IMG/VR virus record: IMGVR_UViG_3300023170_000007
Span: 62,001-126,000 of that record
Length of the DNA stretch: 64,000 bases
Reading direction: 5' to 3' (one strand)
DNA from: a virus
Within the stretch, counting starts at the first letter, position 1. Every line of letters starts with the position of its first letter. The notes beneath the pieces are model-generated. The model was not told the origin of the DNA and made no database searches. It saw nothing but the letters and a program-made list of their open reading frames with translations. A program made the translations under genes and the position numbers. This document shows, one piece after another, positions 42,825 through 51,032 of the stretch.

Positions 42825-43327
42825 ACCTGCTTCGCGAATACATAAGAGAGTTACTGACCGAGGAATCTACTACTGTTTCTCTACACAGAGGGTCAACTGA
42901 AGATTACTTCAGAGTGAATTTCAGCGTGGACGGTAGAATGGTTGGTTATGCAGAGGTCAACTCAACTCGTAGGTACTCGAACTGCCAAGAAAATGTTATG
43001 GAACTTGAACAATCTCCAGAGTACATTGAAGCCAAAGAACGGCACGAGGCGACAAGCAAGTGGAGCTGGTCACCAAAGATGTACGTTACGAATAACGTCT
43101 GGATCCCCAACGAAGCTGACAGAGGGAAAGGTTACGGTAAGTTGATATATCAGGCAGCCATTGACCAGGCAATTCAATACGCAAGGTCTAGCGGTGGTGT
43201 GTTTATCGGTTCGGACGCATGCGATTCTGCCGGTTCCACCTCAGCTGATGCGGGCCGTGTATGGAGTTCACTGGGACAACAGTTCGGTGCTAGCTCAGGC
43301 CAACTGATATTCGTGAGGACAAACTAA
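42821..43327 (+). CDS. GNAT acetyltransferase with head leader
   Basis: A 168-residue protein. The leader NLLREYIRELLTEE is followed by a GNAT domain: strands, then VWIPNEADRGKGYGKLIYQA, where RGKGYG is the acetyl-CoA loop, and the YARSSGGVFIGSDACDSAG region. Different from the other acetyltransferase in the cassette. Target unknown. The leader may be cut after LTE. Confidence 0.7.
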   Translation: MNLLREYIRELLTEESTTVSLHRGSTEDYFRVNFSVDGRMVGYAEVNSTRRYSNCQENVMELEQSPEYIEAKERHEATSKWSWSPKMYVTNNVWIPNEADRGKGYGKLIYQAAIDQAIQYARSSGGVFIGSDACDSAGSTSADAGRVWSSLGQQFGASSGQLIFVRTN

Positions 43328-44286
43328 TGAACCTACTCCGCGAGTACATAAGAGAGCTGCTGTTAAAAGAAGTCAAGTCCTCTGAACTTCCATGGGCAGA
43401 ACTGTCTGATATTTTACGTAAAAAATTTCCTGGGTTTGGCGAAGAAGTAGAGATGCCGGCAGGAGGGAAACGTAAGCCTTTCGAGATAGAGCAGAGGACG
43501 GTGGCAGATAGGGGTCCCCAGAGATTGGCTAGCTTTACCATCGGATATGGTGACTTCTCCTACGATAAGCCTGCCACTAAATTCTCTGACGCTGATTTAG
43601 ACGCTGTCGTTGATGAGATCGATAAGTGGGCTGCTAATTTTGGATTACATGTGGCAAGAGACCAACTCGCCATGAATAGCAATATCGCAATGCTCAAAGT
43701 CGGGCTGATGGATCTGGAGACAGACGAAGTCGAGAAACCAGCGAAACTATATCATGTAACAGATCCTGTGACAGCTGAGACGATTCTCTCGCAAGGTTTA
43801 GAACCTCAGTCAGCTAGACGGCGAGGCAAGGCTGGAAAAGCAGGTGATATGATGGGTGCAGCAGGGAGAAGTTACCCTGGCAGAATATTCATGTTCACAG
43901 ATGCACAGACTGCCCTCGCTAGAGCTTCGAAGACTGCAAAGATTATGCATAGGCTTTCCTTTGTTAGGGATGTCTTAGAAGACGAAGCAGAGTACGAGAA
44001 GGGCGCCTCTCAAACAATCGGTAAGTCAGAAACCCCAGTTGTTTTAGAGATTGACGGATCTGCTGTCGGTAAAGTAATGGCAGATCCAGATTTTGAGATG
44101 GGTAAGGGTGCCGTATTCTCAACAGATGCAGTTCCACCATCTGCGATATCGAAGTATAAAGATGTAGACAGGGGCAGCTTCGAATACGATTGGCGAGATA
44201 ACTATAAAGTAAGAGAGATGCTCAGAAGTGATTATGGCGGCACAATGTCAAAAATCAAAGCATGGGAGCAGAGCCAAGGATTATGA
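43327..44286 (+). CDS. ADP-ribosyltransferase-like protein with head leader
   Basis: A 319-residue protein. Leader NLLREYIRELLLKE. An N-terminal domain of ~120 residues is unassigned. From ~residue 137 it reads AKLYHVTDPVTAETILSQGL, RIFMFTDAQTAL, PVVLEIDG and VFSTDAVPPSAI, the order seen in ART/KptA-fold proteins (HxT, then a Phe/Tyr strand, then Glu). T4 packages the ADP-ribosyltransferase Alt in its head, so this could be a functional counterpart. Confidence 0.55.
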   Translation: MNLLREYIRELLLKEVKSSELPWAELSDILRKKFPGFGEEVEMPAGGKRKPFEIEQRTVADRGPQRLASFTIGYGDFSYDKPATKFSDADLDAVVDEIDKWAANFGLHVARDQLAMNSNIAMLKVGLMDLETDEVEKPAKLYHVTDPVTAETILSQGLEPQSARRRGKAGKAGDMMGAAGRSYPGRIFMFTDAQTALARASKTAKIMHRLSFVRDVLEDEAEYEKGASQTIGKSETPVVLEIDGSAVGKVMADPDFEMGKGAVFSTDAVPPSAISKYKDVDRGSFEYDWRDNYKVREMLRSDYGGTMSKIKAWEQSQGL

Positions 44287-44834
44287 AACTACTACGCGAA
44301 TACATAAGAGAGCTACTGAAAGAATCTGTTGATCCCAAGATCATGTCAATGGTTGATAGACTCGAAGCGGACGGGGGATATGTTAGAATTAGCAAGAACG
44401 CTGCAAGAGTTATTATTGATGGACACAATGTCGCGTTTGTCCAATTCGAAACACCGGGAGTTTGGTCCAAAGGTGAGTGTTCGGGCGCGAAAATAGTATC
44501 TTACTCTGAAGCGGAAAGAAGTTACGGTCCTTTAGCATATGATATCGCCATTGAAGCAACAGGCGGACTTGCACCAGATCGCGAAGAAGTTTCAGGAGAT
44601 GCAAAAAACGTTTGGTCTTACTACGAAAAGAATAGACCTGATGTAACAATCGCCCAGCTAGATGATGAAAACAATATGTTGACCCCTGACGGTGGAGACA
44701 ATTGCAATCAGAAGTCTGCCATGCTGGATGCAGAAAGTTACCACTTTGATAGATCACCGCTCAGTAAGGTATACAGGAAGTCAGGTACGCCCGTTATAGA
44801 TGAGTTGCGGAAACGAGGGATGTTGAAGGAATGA
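44283..44834 (+). CDS. Paralogue family member C with head leader
   Basis: A 183-residue third member of the family seen at 40.7 and 41.8 kb. It shares leader KLLREYIRELLKE, SVDPKIMSMVDRLE, GPLAYDIAIEATGGLA, SGDAKNVWSYYEKNRPDV and GTPVIDELRKRGML. The start is ATG 44283 after AAGGA, overlapping the upstream TGA. Function unknown. Confidence 0.65.
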   Translation: MKLLREYIRELLKESVDPKIMSMVDRLEADGGYVRISKNAARVIIDGHNVAFVQFETPGVWSKGECSGAKIVSYSEAERSYGPLAYDIAIEATGGLAPDREEVSGDAKNVWSYYEKNRPDVTIAQLDDENNMLTPDGGDNCNQKSAMLDAESYHFDRSPLSKVYRKSGTPVIDELRKRGMLKE

Positions 44835-45679
44835 ATCTACTTCGTGAATACATAAAAGAGGTATTAAGCGAGGTAACAGCTCTTCCTCAGGAATACTTCA
44901 CTGCAATCGATGCCGCTGTGTCTTCTTCAAATTTTTGGGAAGAGCCGAATTCTCAAGATGATATAGACTACTATGAGTCTAAGGCAGGAGGGGTCATGGC
45001 TACTCCTGCCGCAGAGGCTCTTTCTGAGGCTCTAGAAGGGGCTATGGAAGAGGTTGGTCTAGACATGGACATATTGGTTAGGTCACACGATACAGATGAT
45101 CTGATGGGAATGTCTCTACATCCCGAGCATCCTGCTTGGCCTAATAGATGGCTCATCGACGCGAAGTGGTACGTCTCAAAAGAACGCCCGGGAAGAAGCA
45201 CTATTGACATAGAGATGATGACATCAGAGGATGAAGACAACATTTCTCAAGCTCTGAACACCAGTGAGCTAGTCCGTCATATTACAGCAACAGTGAGACA
45301 CGAGCTAGTACATTATCGACAGATGAAAAAACAGGCTGCCCATAAGGGGCTGGATGACACCGCCGCTTTTGAGGAAATGCTGAAAGATCCCCGCCAGATT
45401 CCGCCGGGCTCCGCGGATGATCCGGAGTGGCAGAAGAAGTACTTGAGTTCTCATATAGAGATCGATGCTCACGCTCACGATGCCGCCGAAGACTTGATCG
45501 CTGTATACTCCGCTAAAGAGATTGACGCAATACTCAGTAAAAAGGTTGATCTGTCTGATGATAGACTGCCCAACGCTGTTAAGCACTATATCGAGGTTCT
45601 TGGGCCCGACGATAAATCAACTCGTAAGTTCATGAGTAAGCTTTATACACAAGTCGAAAAGATGAAAAGTAGAAGATAA
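44831..45679 (+). CDS. HExxH metalloprotease-like protein with head leader
   Basis: A 282-residue protein. Leader NLLREYIKEVLSE. Near residue 157 it has TVRHELVHYRQ, a zinc-peptidase HExxH motif, with an acidic SHIEIDAHAHD region ~50 residues later that could supply the third ligand. The first ~150 residues include a strand-rich part typical of these phage metalloproteases. A packaged peptidase could act on cell wall or host proteins. Confidence 0.65.
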   Translation: MNLLREYIKEVLSEVTALPQEYFTAIDAAVSSSNFWEEPNSQDDIDYYESKAGGVMATPAAEALSEALEGAMEEVGLDMDILVRSHDTDDLMGMSLHPEHPAWPNRWLIDAKWYVSKERPGRSTIDIEMMTSEDEDNISQALNTSELVRHITATVRHELVHYRQMKKQAAHKGLDDTAAFEEMLKDPRQIPPGSADDPEWQKKYLSSHIEIDAHAHDAAEDLIAVYSAKEIDAILSKKVDLSDDRLPNAVKHYIEVLGPDDKSTRKFMSKLYTQVEKMKSRR

Positions 45680-45708
45680 CAGGAATACTTAACACTAAAG
45701 GTAGTACA

Positions 45709-46347
45709 ATGGACGTTCTAAGACAGTTTATAAGACAAATAATTCTTGAGCAAATAGAGCAACCCGCTCCTGAAGCCTCTTTACCAAAGGGTGAATGGGT
45801 TTCTGTTGAGGCAGGAGACCCTATGAGATCTGTTATCGTTGACGACCTTTATGATATGCTGCAGTCGACATACGCTCCAATTGGTGGTCACTTTAAAGTC
45901 AAGAAGCCGTCCGACCTTGAAAGGTACAGGTTCTGGGTAGTTGCAGACATCGACGAAGATCCTGAACCTGACGTCGCTTTATTTGCGAAGCCTGATATCG
46001 GTGGTACGAAGATGGGCGCCGCCGCGAATGATGGTACAGCTGCAGCAGCTAACGCTTACAAAGACAAATCTTCTGAGTTGAGAGCTGGCGGCTCTATTGG
46101 CTCTGGCTCGAACTGGTGGGGTGAAGTTAGCGGCAAGCCCGCTTATGCGATGCTTAAGCGTGGTGCGCCAGCAGTCGAGGATGAAGCTGTAGTAATGCAG
46201 TTACTTGCTGGGGATGATATTATCTTTCACGGAGCTCATCCTGACCCGAATGCTCCAGCCCTTTTTAAGAGCGTGAACGGGTGGTATACCAAGAAGTTCG
46301 GAGCAAAGTCATCTACCAAGATTATTCTTGGGTCTCCGAGTTTGTAG
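45709..46347 (+). CDS. Unknown protein with head-leader-like N terminus
   Basis: A 212-residue protein. The leader DVLRQFIRQIILEQ is a divergent form ending ILE. The rest holds SNWWGEVSGKPAYAMLKRG and FKSVNGWYTKKFG, a pattern I have the impression is common in marine phages, but I cannot name it. It ends the leader-bearing run. Confidence 0.6.
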   Translation: MDVLRQFIRQIILEQIEQPAPEASLPKGEWVSVEAGDPMRSVIVDDLYDMLQSTYAPIGGHFKVKKPSDLERYRFWVVADIDEDPEPDVALFAKPDIGGTKMGAAANDGTAAAANAYKDKSSELRAGGSIGSGSNWWGEVSGKPAYAMLKRGAPAVEDEAVVMQLLAGDDIIFHGAHPDPNAPALFKSVNGWYTKKFGAKSSTKIILGSPSL

Positions 46348-46459
46348 AAACGCGTTCCAGGTGACTAAAAATTAAATTTTAGATTGTAACCGAAAACCAG
46401 TACTATTTCATGATCTAATTTACGGTTCTCCCTACTATATGTTTGTAAGGAGGTTAAGC

Positions 46460-46855
46460 ATGAAAAAAGCAGTTGTAACTATAGTCTGTGGGTTGCTCTT
46501 AGGCGGGTGTGAATTCGGAGCAGCTCCCGTTGTATACTACCCGGCTCATCATCACGAGCCCCCTGTTGTTGTGGTAGAAGAATCGACCGACGTACCACAG
46601 GTAATTGAAGAGCAAGTTACCGTAGTAGAGACGTATACATACACGAGCTGTGATCCGTATTTTGAAACCCTAGAGGCACCTTTCTATCATCAGCCTGTTA
46701 CATGTACTGACTATGGGTACGAAGTTGGCTATTGTTGCACTTGGGAATACCTCAATGGTGACTATGCTGGATGCTCTCATGAATCTTGCTTTTGGGAAGA
46801 TATTTGCGAATGGGAGTTCGTAATTGAAGAATGTGTTTATGACGATTACTACTAG
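46460..46855 (+). CDS. Predicted lipoprotein, Cys- and acid-rich
   Basis: A 131-residue protein with signal KKAVVTIVCGLLLGGC, where LGGC is the lipobox (Cys17). The mature part is rich in Glu, Tyr and Cys (CCTWEYLNGDYAGC, ESCFWEDICEW). AAGGAGG lies 6 bases before ATG. A lipoprotein made by a phage is often a superinfection-exclusion factor or an outer-membrane spanin; neither is shown. Confidence 0.65.
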   Translation: MKKAVVTIVCGLLLGGCEFGAAPVVYYPAHHHEPPVVVVEESTDVPQVIEEQVTVVETYTYTSCDPYFETLEAPFYHQPVTCTDYGYEVGYCCTWEYLNGDYAGCSHESCFWEDICEWEFVIEECVYDDYY

Positions 46856-46875
46856 AGAAAGGAGGTAAGTAAAGT

Positions 46876-47187
46876 ATGAAATACATCGCGTTTTTGTCTG
46901 TTTTATTTTTTTCGACTGTAGGCTGCGCCGCCACGTTTCACTCACCATACTATGTTTATGATGACTGTGAGTACGAGTACGTGTATGTGCCCGCAAAAAA
47001 GATTGTGACTGTGTACGGTCCTGGCTATCACCATGGTTACAGTCACCACCACAAAAGCAGCTATAGAGTTGTGAAACATGGACCTTCCTATCACAAGCAT
47101 AAGAAGCACAAGGGTTACAAGAAATATAAGACCCATCCACACAAAAAAGTATACAAGAAGAAAGTATACAGTCACAAGCATCACTGA
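46876..47187 (+). CDS. Predicted lipoprotein, His/Lys/Tyr-rich
   Basis: A 103-residue protein. Signal KYIAFLSVLFFSTVGCAA with lipobox TVGC (Cys17). The mature C-terminal half is almost only His, Lys, Tyr and Gly (KHKKHKGYKKYK), strongly basic and potentially metal-binding. AGGAGG precedes ATG. It forms a pair with the acidic lipoprotein just upstream, so the two may bind each other. Confidence 0.65.
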   Translation: MKYIAFLSVLFFSTVGCAATFHSPYYVYDDCEYEYVYVPAKKIVTVYGPGYHHGYSHHHKSSYRVVKHGPSYHKHKKHKGYKKYKTHPHKKVYKKKVYSHKHH

Positions 47188-47258
47188 TACAGTTTAACCT
47201 GTAATCCTCCACCTGGTCCGCATATTTATTATTGTTGTTTGATCTTAAGGATTGTCTT

Positions 47259-48080
47259 GTGAACGAATCTACAATAAGAACCTACGTACGTGAGTGTCTT
47301 CTAGAGTCCAAAGAGAAAGTACGCGGTTATGTGAAACCAGACTCTAGTTTCTTTACTCTTGACGAGTGGCAGCTGGCTGTTGAGATGCTCCTAGAACTCC
47401 AGAAAGAAGGTGTCGATACCAGAGGTGGACAGTATACAGACCCAAGACTCATAGCGATCGTAGAGAGATATTTCGGATACCAACTAAACGATGAGGTCGA
47501 GAGATGGGACCTTCTAACAAAGAAGAACGTCCTTGATTTTGTGGAGGACTTTGTCAATCACCGCTTTTGGGGGTTGAGGAAAGAGTTTGGTCACTACTTT
47601 AAGGACATAAATCGCTTGCGATTTGCGTATTTCTACTCTCGAGGAGATCTAGAGCCATATGTCCTGATGGATGATGAGTTCACTACTCAATTGTACGGTT
47701 CCACCAACAACCCAAAAGAACTTCTCCACTACACAACAATCAGAGGTGTTGAGAGGATTCAAAAAGCCATTGATTCTGGTTCTGCGTTTGATATATCAAC
47801 GTTTACAGTCGCAGAGAGACCGTTTTTTCGTCCCGATTCGAATATCATCATAAAGCTTTTGGGAAATGTTCGGGCTGGCTTCAGAAGCGACATAAAATCT
47901 ATGGCTGTTGATACCGGCCGCCGTGCTTGTAATCTTTATCGTCTAGAGTACCCTGGCGAAGACTTCAATAACATCTGTTACGAGTTAGAAACCTGTGACG
48001 GTGAGCTAAGGACGTCTTTGTGGAATGAATATATTGCTACTCCAATCGAGATATTGGAAGTTTTGAAGGTGAAAGTATGA
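47259..48080 (+). CDS. Unknown protein with head-leader-like N terminus
   Basis: A 273-residue protein with GTG start 7 bases after AAGGA. NESTIRTYVRECLLESKEK fits the leader pattern with LLE. From ~residue 150 it has ELLHYTTIRGVERIQKAI, then FDISTF and TSLWNEYIATPIEIL, which could be a divergent ART-like fold (His, then Glu late), but this is weak. It overlaps the cysteine synthase start by 4 bases. Confidence 0.55.
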   Translation: MNESTIRTYVRECLLESKEKVRGYVKPDSSFFTLDEWQLAVEMLLELQKEGVDTRGGQYTDPRLIAIVERYFGYQLNDEVERWDLLTKKNVLDFVEDFVNHRFWGLRKEFGHYFKDINRLRFAYFYSRGDLEPYVLMDDEFTTQLYGSTNNPKELLHYTTIRGVERIQKAIDSGSAFDISTFTVAERPFFRPDSNIIIKLLGNVRAGFRSDIKSMAVDTGRRACNLYRLEYPGEDFNNICYELETCDGELRTSLWNEYIATPIEILEVLKVKV

Positions 48081-48943
48081 ACGAATGTATGGTGCTATGC
48101 GGAAACACGCCCTTGGTTAAAATAGCTGATCATTTGTACGCAAAGCTAGAGACATACAACCCTTCTGGATCTGTCAAGGACAGGATGATAACCTACGTTG
48201 TGGGTTCTGCCTTGAAAAGAGGCGAGATTAATGACAAGACTGTGCTTTGCGATGCGACTAGTGGAAACACAGGCATAGCTTTAAGCATGGTAGCTGCTTC
48301 TTTAGGCCTCCGCTGCGTGATATTTATGCCTCGTAACATGTCTGAAGAAAGAAAGCAGATGATGCGTGTTTACGGAGCTGAAATAATTGACGCTCCAGAT
48401 GATGACTTCACTGGAGCGATAGAGATGCGCGATGAGTTTATAGCTCGTAATGATAATGTGTGGTCGCCGAAGCAATTTAGTAATAAAGAGAACGTTCAAT
48501 GTCATTTTACTACAACAGGACCAGAGATCTACAACGACGTATCATCTCGGGGCCTAAAGCTATCCGCCTTCATCCACGGTTCAGGTACAGGCGGTACTAT
48601 AGAGGGTGTCCGTAGGTTTCTAAAGGACTCCTCTGTAGATGCCAAGGTAATCATGGTCCAGCCTGAAGAGTCGCCTCATGGGATTCAAGGGATTGCTGAT
48701 GGGAAAGAATTTCTAGCATTAGACAATGATATGGACGAGATCATAAAGGTTCGTACTGCTGATGCAATAGAGAGAGCGGAAAGATTAGCGAAAGAATCAG
48801 GACTTTTGGTCGGTATCAGTGCTGGTGCTAATATTGTTGCTAGCGAAGCCTGGATAGAAAAAAACAACCCAGAAGGTGTTGTTGTTACTATGCTCTGTGA
48901 CCGAGGCGAACGCTATATGTCGATTTATGGAGAGCACGAGTGA
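48077..48943 (+). CDS. Cysteine synthase (O-acetylserine sulfhydrylase, PLP enzyme)
   Basis: A 288-residue PLP enzyme of the CysK/CysM family. NPSGSVKDR holds the PLP lysine (Lys34), TSGNTG binds the substrate carboxylate, and GSGTGGT binds the PLP phosphate. LLVGISAGAN and the final Cys-Asp region complete the fold. The length is slightly below the bacterial norm (~300-315). It would make cysteine from O-acetylserine and sulfide, unusual for a phage. Confidence 0.92.
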   Translation: MNECMVLCGNTPLVKIADHLYAKLETYNPSGSVKDRMITYVVGSALKRGEINDKTVLCDATSGNTGIALSMVAASLGLRCVIFMPRNMSEERKQMMRVYGAEIIDAPDDDFTGAIEMRDEFIARNDNVWSPKQFSNKENVQCHFTTTGPEIYNDVSSRGLKLSAFIHGSGTGGTIEGVRRFLKDSSVDAKVIMVQPEESPHGIQGIADGKEFLALDNDMDEIIKVRTADAIERAERLAKESGLLVGISAGANIVASEAWIEKNNPEGVVVTMLCDRGERYMSIYGEHE

Positions 48944-50010
48944 ACGTTTCGATAAAAGGCGTCCCGCTTGTAGTCCATGCAGCGGATGATGACGCTTCTA
49001 GAGCAAAAGGCCTTATGTACGCCGCAGATCTAGAAGAAAATTCTGGAATGCTGTTCAGGTGGCCCACATCTGAGCCTCGATCATTCTGGATGAAAGATAC
49101 AGGGATCCCGCTTGATATTGCATTCATATCTGACACCGGCGAAATTATGAGCATACAAGAAATGGAACCCTTTAGTTTAAAGTCTGTCGTTTCGCCAGGT
49201 CCTGCTTCCTGTGCTCTAGAAGTTAACCGAGGATGGTTCAAAAAAAATGGGCTTCAAGCCGGCGATTTTGTAAATGGAGTATTCAACGACATGCCTAAGC
49301 TTAGTGAAGCAGTTGACTTACAAGAGCAGTCAGAATATAGACTTTCAGACGCCGACTTCTATTATAACGATGTCATAGATGATGTGATTAACGATGTCAT
49401 GAGCCTCTTACCTGATGAAATGGGTGACGAGGAGATTGAAGTAGATGAAGTCTTCGACTATAGTTGGCCGTACCCTATAGATTCTGATGCATGGGCTGAG
49501 AATTACGATGATGATTCTACACCTTTTTTCGAAGTAAACGTAGAGATCGTGCCAGTAGACTTTGAAGAGTCGCATCCGGGTTGGAACGTCGACGCTCATG
49601 CTGGCTGGGGTGGGGAAAGTGGTAGTGTGGAGATTACGATCAGTTTAAGACCCGGGTTCCAGGTTACAACTAAAGAGATAATGACCCTTGAGCGTGAGCT
49701 AGCCAATGTTGTCGCACATGAGGTACACCACCTGACCCAAGAAGGCGGCCCCTTTGAGAGACCGAGTTGTGCTAGGCTCCCGCCAGCCGAAGGCGATTCT
49801 TACTACGATTATTTCACTAGCGCTTGCGAGGTACCAGCGTTCCTAATCGGTTTCCGAGCTGAGGCTTCCAGAACTGGTCGCAGCGTTGATGATTTAATCA
49901 GAGGTTATTTAGAAAATCAAGTTGGCGCGAAGCTTATTGATTTATCACAAGCGGATGATATAGCCAGCAGGTGGCTAAGTCACAGTAAGTGGAATAGAGA
50001 GGAAGAGTAA
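48940..50010 (+). CDS. DUF192 domain fused to an HExxH metalloprotease-like domain
   Basis: A 356-residue protein starting GTG (overlap of 4). The N-terminal ~110 residues are a DUF192 domain (ASRAKGLMYAADL, MLFRWPTSEPRSFWMKDTGI, ALEVNRGWFKKNGLQAGD). The C-terminal part has NVVAHEVHHLTQEGG, a zinc HExxH helix, followed by YYDYFTSACEVPAF with an acidic residue for the third ligand. No signal peptide. The combination is new to me. Confidence 0.65.
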   Translation: MNVSIKGVPLVVHAADDDASRAKGLMYAADLEENSGMLFRWPTSEPRSFWMKDTGIPLDIAFISDTGEIMSIQEMEPFSLKSVVSPGPASCALEVNRGWFKKNGLQAGDFVNGVFNDMPKLSEAVDLQEQSEYRLSDADFYYNDVIDDVINDVMSLLPDEMGDEEIEVDEVFDYSWPYPIDSDAWAENYDDDSTPFFEVNVEIVPVDFEESHPGWNVDAHAGWGGESGSVEITISLRPGFQVTTKEIMTLERELANVVAHEVHHLTQEGGPFERPSCARLPPAEGDSYYDYFTSACEVPAFLIGFRAEASRTGRSVDDLIRGYLENQVGAKLIDLSQADDIASRWLSHSKWNREEE

Positions 50011-50012
50011 GT

Positions 50013-50378
50013 ATGTTTCCAATTTTTATAGAGAATTCCAGACTCCCAGTGTGGTTGTCCAAGATCGCACCCATCGATGTCTATGCATTTTCTTTTGCAT
50101 TCCTTGTTGTCTGTCGTGGTGTGATGAGCGAGAAGACAAAGAATCATGAGACGATACATTACCGCCAACAGCTAGAGATGCTTTTTGTGTTTCAATGGCT
50201 GATGTACGGGCTGTTTCATATCATAGGGTTGTTTAGATACAGGGACGGTAAGACCGCGTATTACGAGAACCCGTTTGAACGTGAAGCATATGACAATGAT
50301 CAAAATCTCGATTACCTAAAGACGCGTAAACACTACGCCTGGGTGCCTTATATTTGGAAAAGAGCCGAACAGGAGTAG
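50013..50378 (+). CDS. Small membrane-associated HExxH protein
   Basis: A 121-residue protein. SKTAPIDVYAFSFAFLVVCRG-like N-terminal hydrophobic part (positions 50064-50123), then KNHETIHYRQQLEML with the HExxH motif, and a second hydrophobic helix (FVFQWLMYGLFHIIGLF). The tail is Glu/Lys/Tyr-rich. Similar short HETIH proteins are known from phages; activity unproven. Confidence 0.55.
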   Translation: MFPIFIENSRLPVWLSKIAPIDVYAFSFAFLVVCRGVMSEKTKNHETIHYRQQLEMLFVFQWLMYGLFHIIGLFRYRDGKTAYYENPFEREAYDNDQNLDYLKTRKHYAWVPYIWKRAEQE

Positions 50379-50380
50379 AT

Positions 50381-50593
50381 ATGAACAAGTTTAGAGTTGG
50401 GATGCCAGTGTACCACTTTATGCAGATGAATAGAGTAGGGACGATCGTTGCTATTGAAGATGTGCCGCTTCAACACATGCACTATTCGACAGAGGGTACA
50501 CCTTCCGTAGCTCGAAAAGCCAGAGTCAGATACCCTGACGGCACAGAAGTGCTTCATAGTTTTTCTGACTTGATGAGAGCAGACCTAGATTAA
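50381..50593 (+). CDS. Small beta-rich protein, unknown
   Basis: A 70-residue protein with AGGAG before ATG 50381. FRVGMPVYHFMQMNRVGTIV looks like a small KOW/SH3 barrel. No family recognised. Confidence 0.55.
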   Translation: MNKFRVGMPVYHFMQMNRVGTIVAIEDVPLQHMHYSTEGTPSVARKARVRYPDGTEVLHSFSDLMRADLD

Positions 50594-50629
50594 ATTTGTA
50601 AACTGATATCCCCAAACATAAAATAGCAT

Positions 50630-50752
50630 ATGAGCATTAGACAAGCAGCTTACCGCAAGATGTCTAAAGTAGCCATTAAGCTGCTGGTTTTATATTGCGG
50701 TGTCTGTGTTGTCATAGGTGACGCTTTATCAAGGGAGTCAGATGCTAATTAA
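50630..50752 (+). CDS. Possible small single-pass membrane protein
   Basis: A 40-residue frame with one hydrophobic helix (VAIKLLVLYCGVCVVIGDA). Its end overlaps the next start by 11 bases. No Shine-Dalgarno is visible before the ATG, so it may not be translated. Confidence 0.35.
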   Translation: MSIRQAAYRKMSKVAIKLLVLYCGVCVVIGDALSRESDAN

Positions 50753-51032
50753 AGAGTGTCAGCCCGGAGACTTTGTTGAAGCTCTTGGGTGGGATGTTGC
50801 AGTCAGTCGTAAGACAAAATCAGATATCCCTGTAGGCTGGCTGATTCCCCATGAGATGAATCACAAGAAAGCTCGAGAGCGTGGGTTCAAATCTACGTTG
50901 TTTTATGTCGGTCCAGTTTCGATCCACATTGACGACGTCAAGAGAAAGATGCATCACTTCTTAACATCGGATGGAGAGTCTGTTTGTTTAGAGGGTAATG
51001 AATTTAGACTACTTTCTCTCTGTACAAATTAG
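50742..51032 (+). CDS. Unknown protein
   Basis: A 96-residue protein with AAGGGAG before ATG 50742. KECQPGDFVEALGWDVAVS and LIPHEMNHKKARERG are its most distinctive parts; the latter has a HEMNH (HExxH) sequence but in a short protein without an obvious third ligand. Directly upstream of tRNA-CAU. Confidence 0.5.
   Translation: MLIKECQPGDFVEALGWDVAVSRKTKSDIPVGWLIPHEMNHKKARERGFKSTLFYVGPVSIHIDDVKRKMHHFLTSDGESVCLEGNEFRLLSLCTN

Larger units (their letters stand above)
40201..45679 (+). other. Cassette of enzymes sharing a predicted capsid-targeting leader
   Basis: Nine consecutive genes start with nearly the same peptide, M-x-LLREY(I/V)(R/K)-x-(L/I/V)L-x-E or a close variant, then diverge into unrelated folds. 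The leader is a basic/acidic amphipathic helix of ~14 residues that ends in (L/I/V)-x-E. T4 internal proteins have a comparable short leader (YxEFIxEA) that directs them into the prohead and is removed by gp21 after (L/I)xE. Most adjacent genes overlap by 1-4 bases. Role in packaging is inference. Confidence 0.6.

Noticed and set aside
40725-44355. Near-identical repeats considered as a CRISPR array or transposon ends
   Set aside because: They are in-frame at the start of genes, about 1-2.5 kb apart, and encode the same leader peptide. No spacers, inverted repeats or transposase.
46367-46384. CTAAAA/TTTTAG inverted repeat as a terminator
   Set aside because: Six A-T-rich pairs only and no T run after it; too weak to call.
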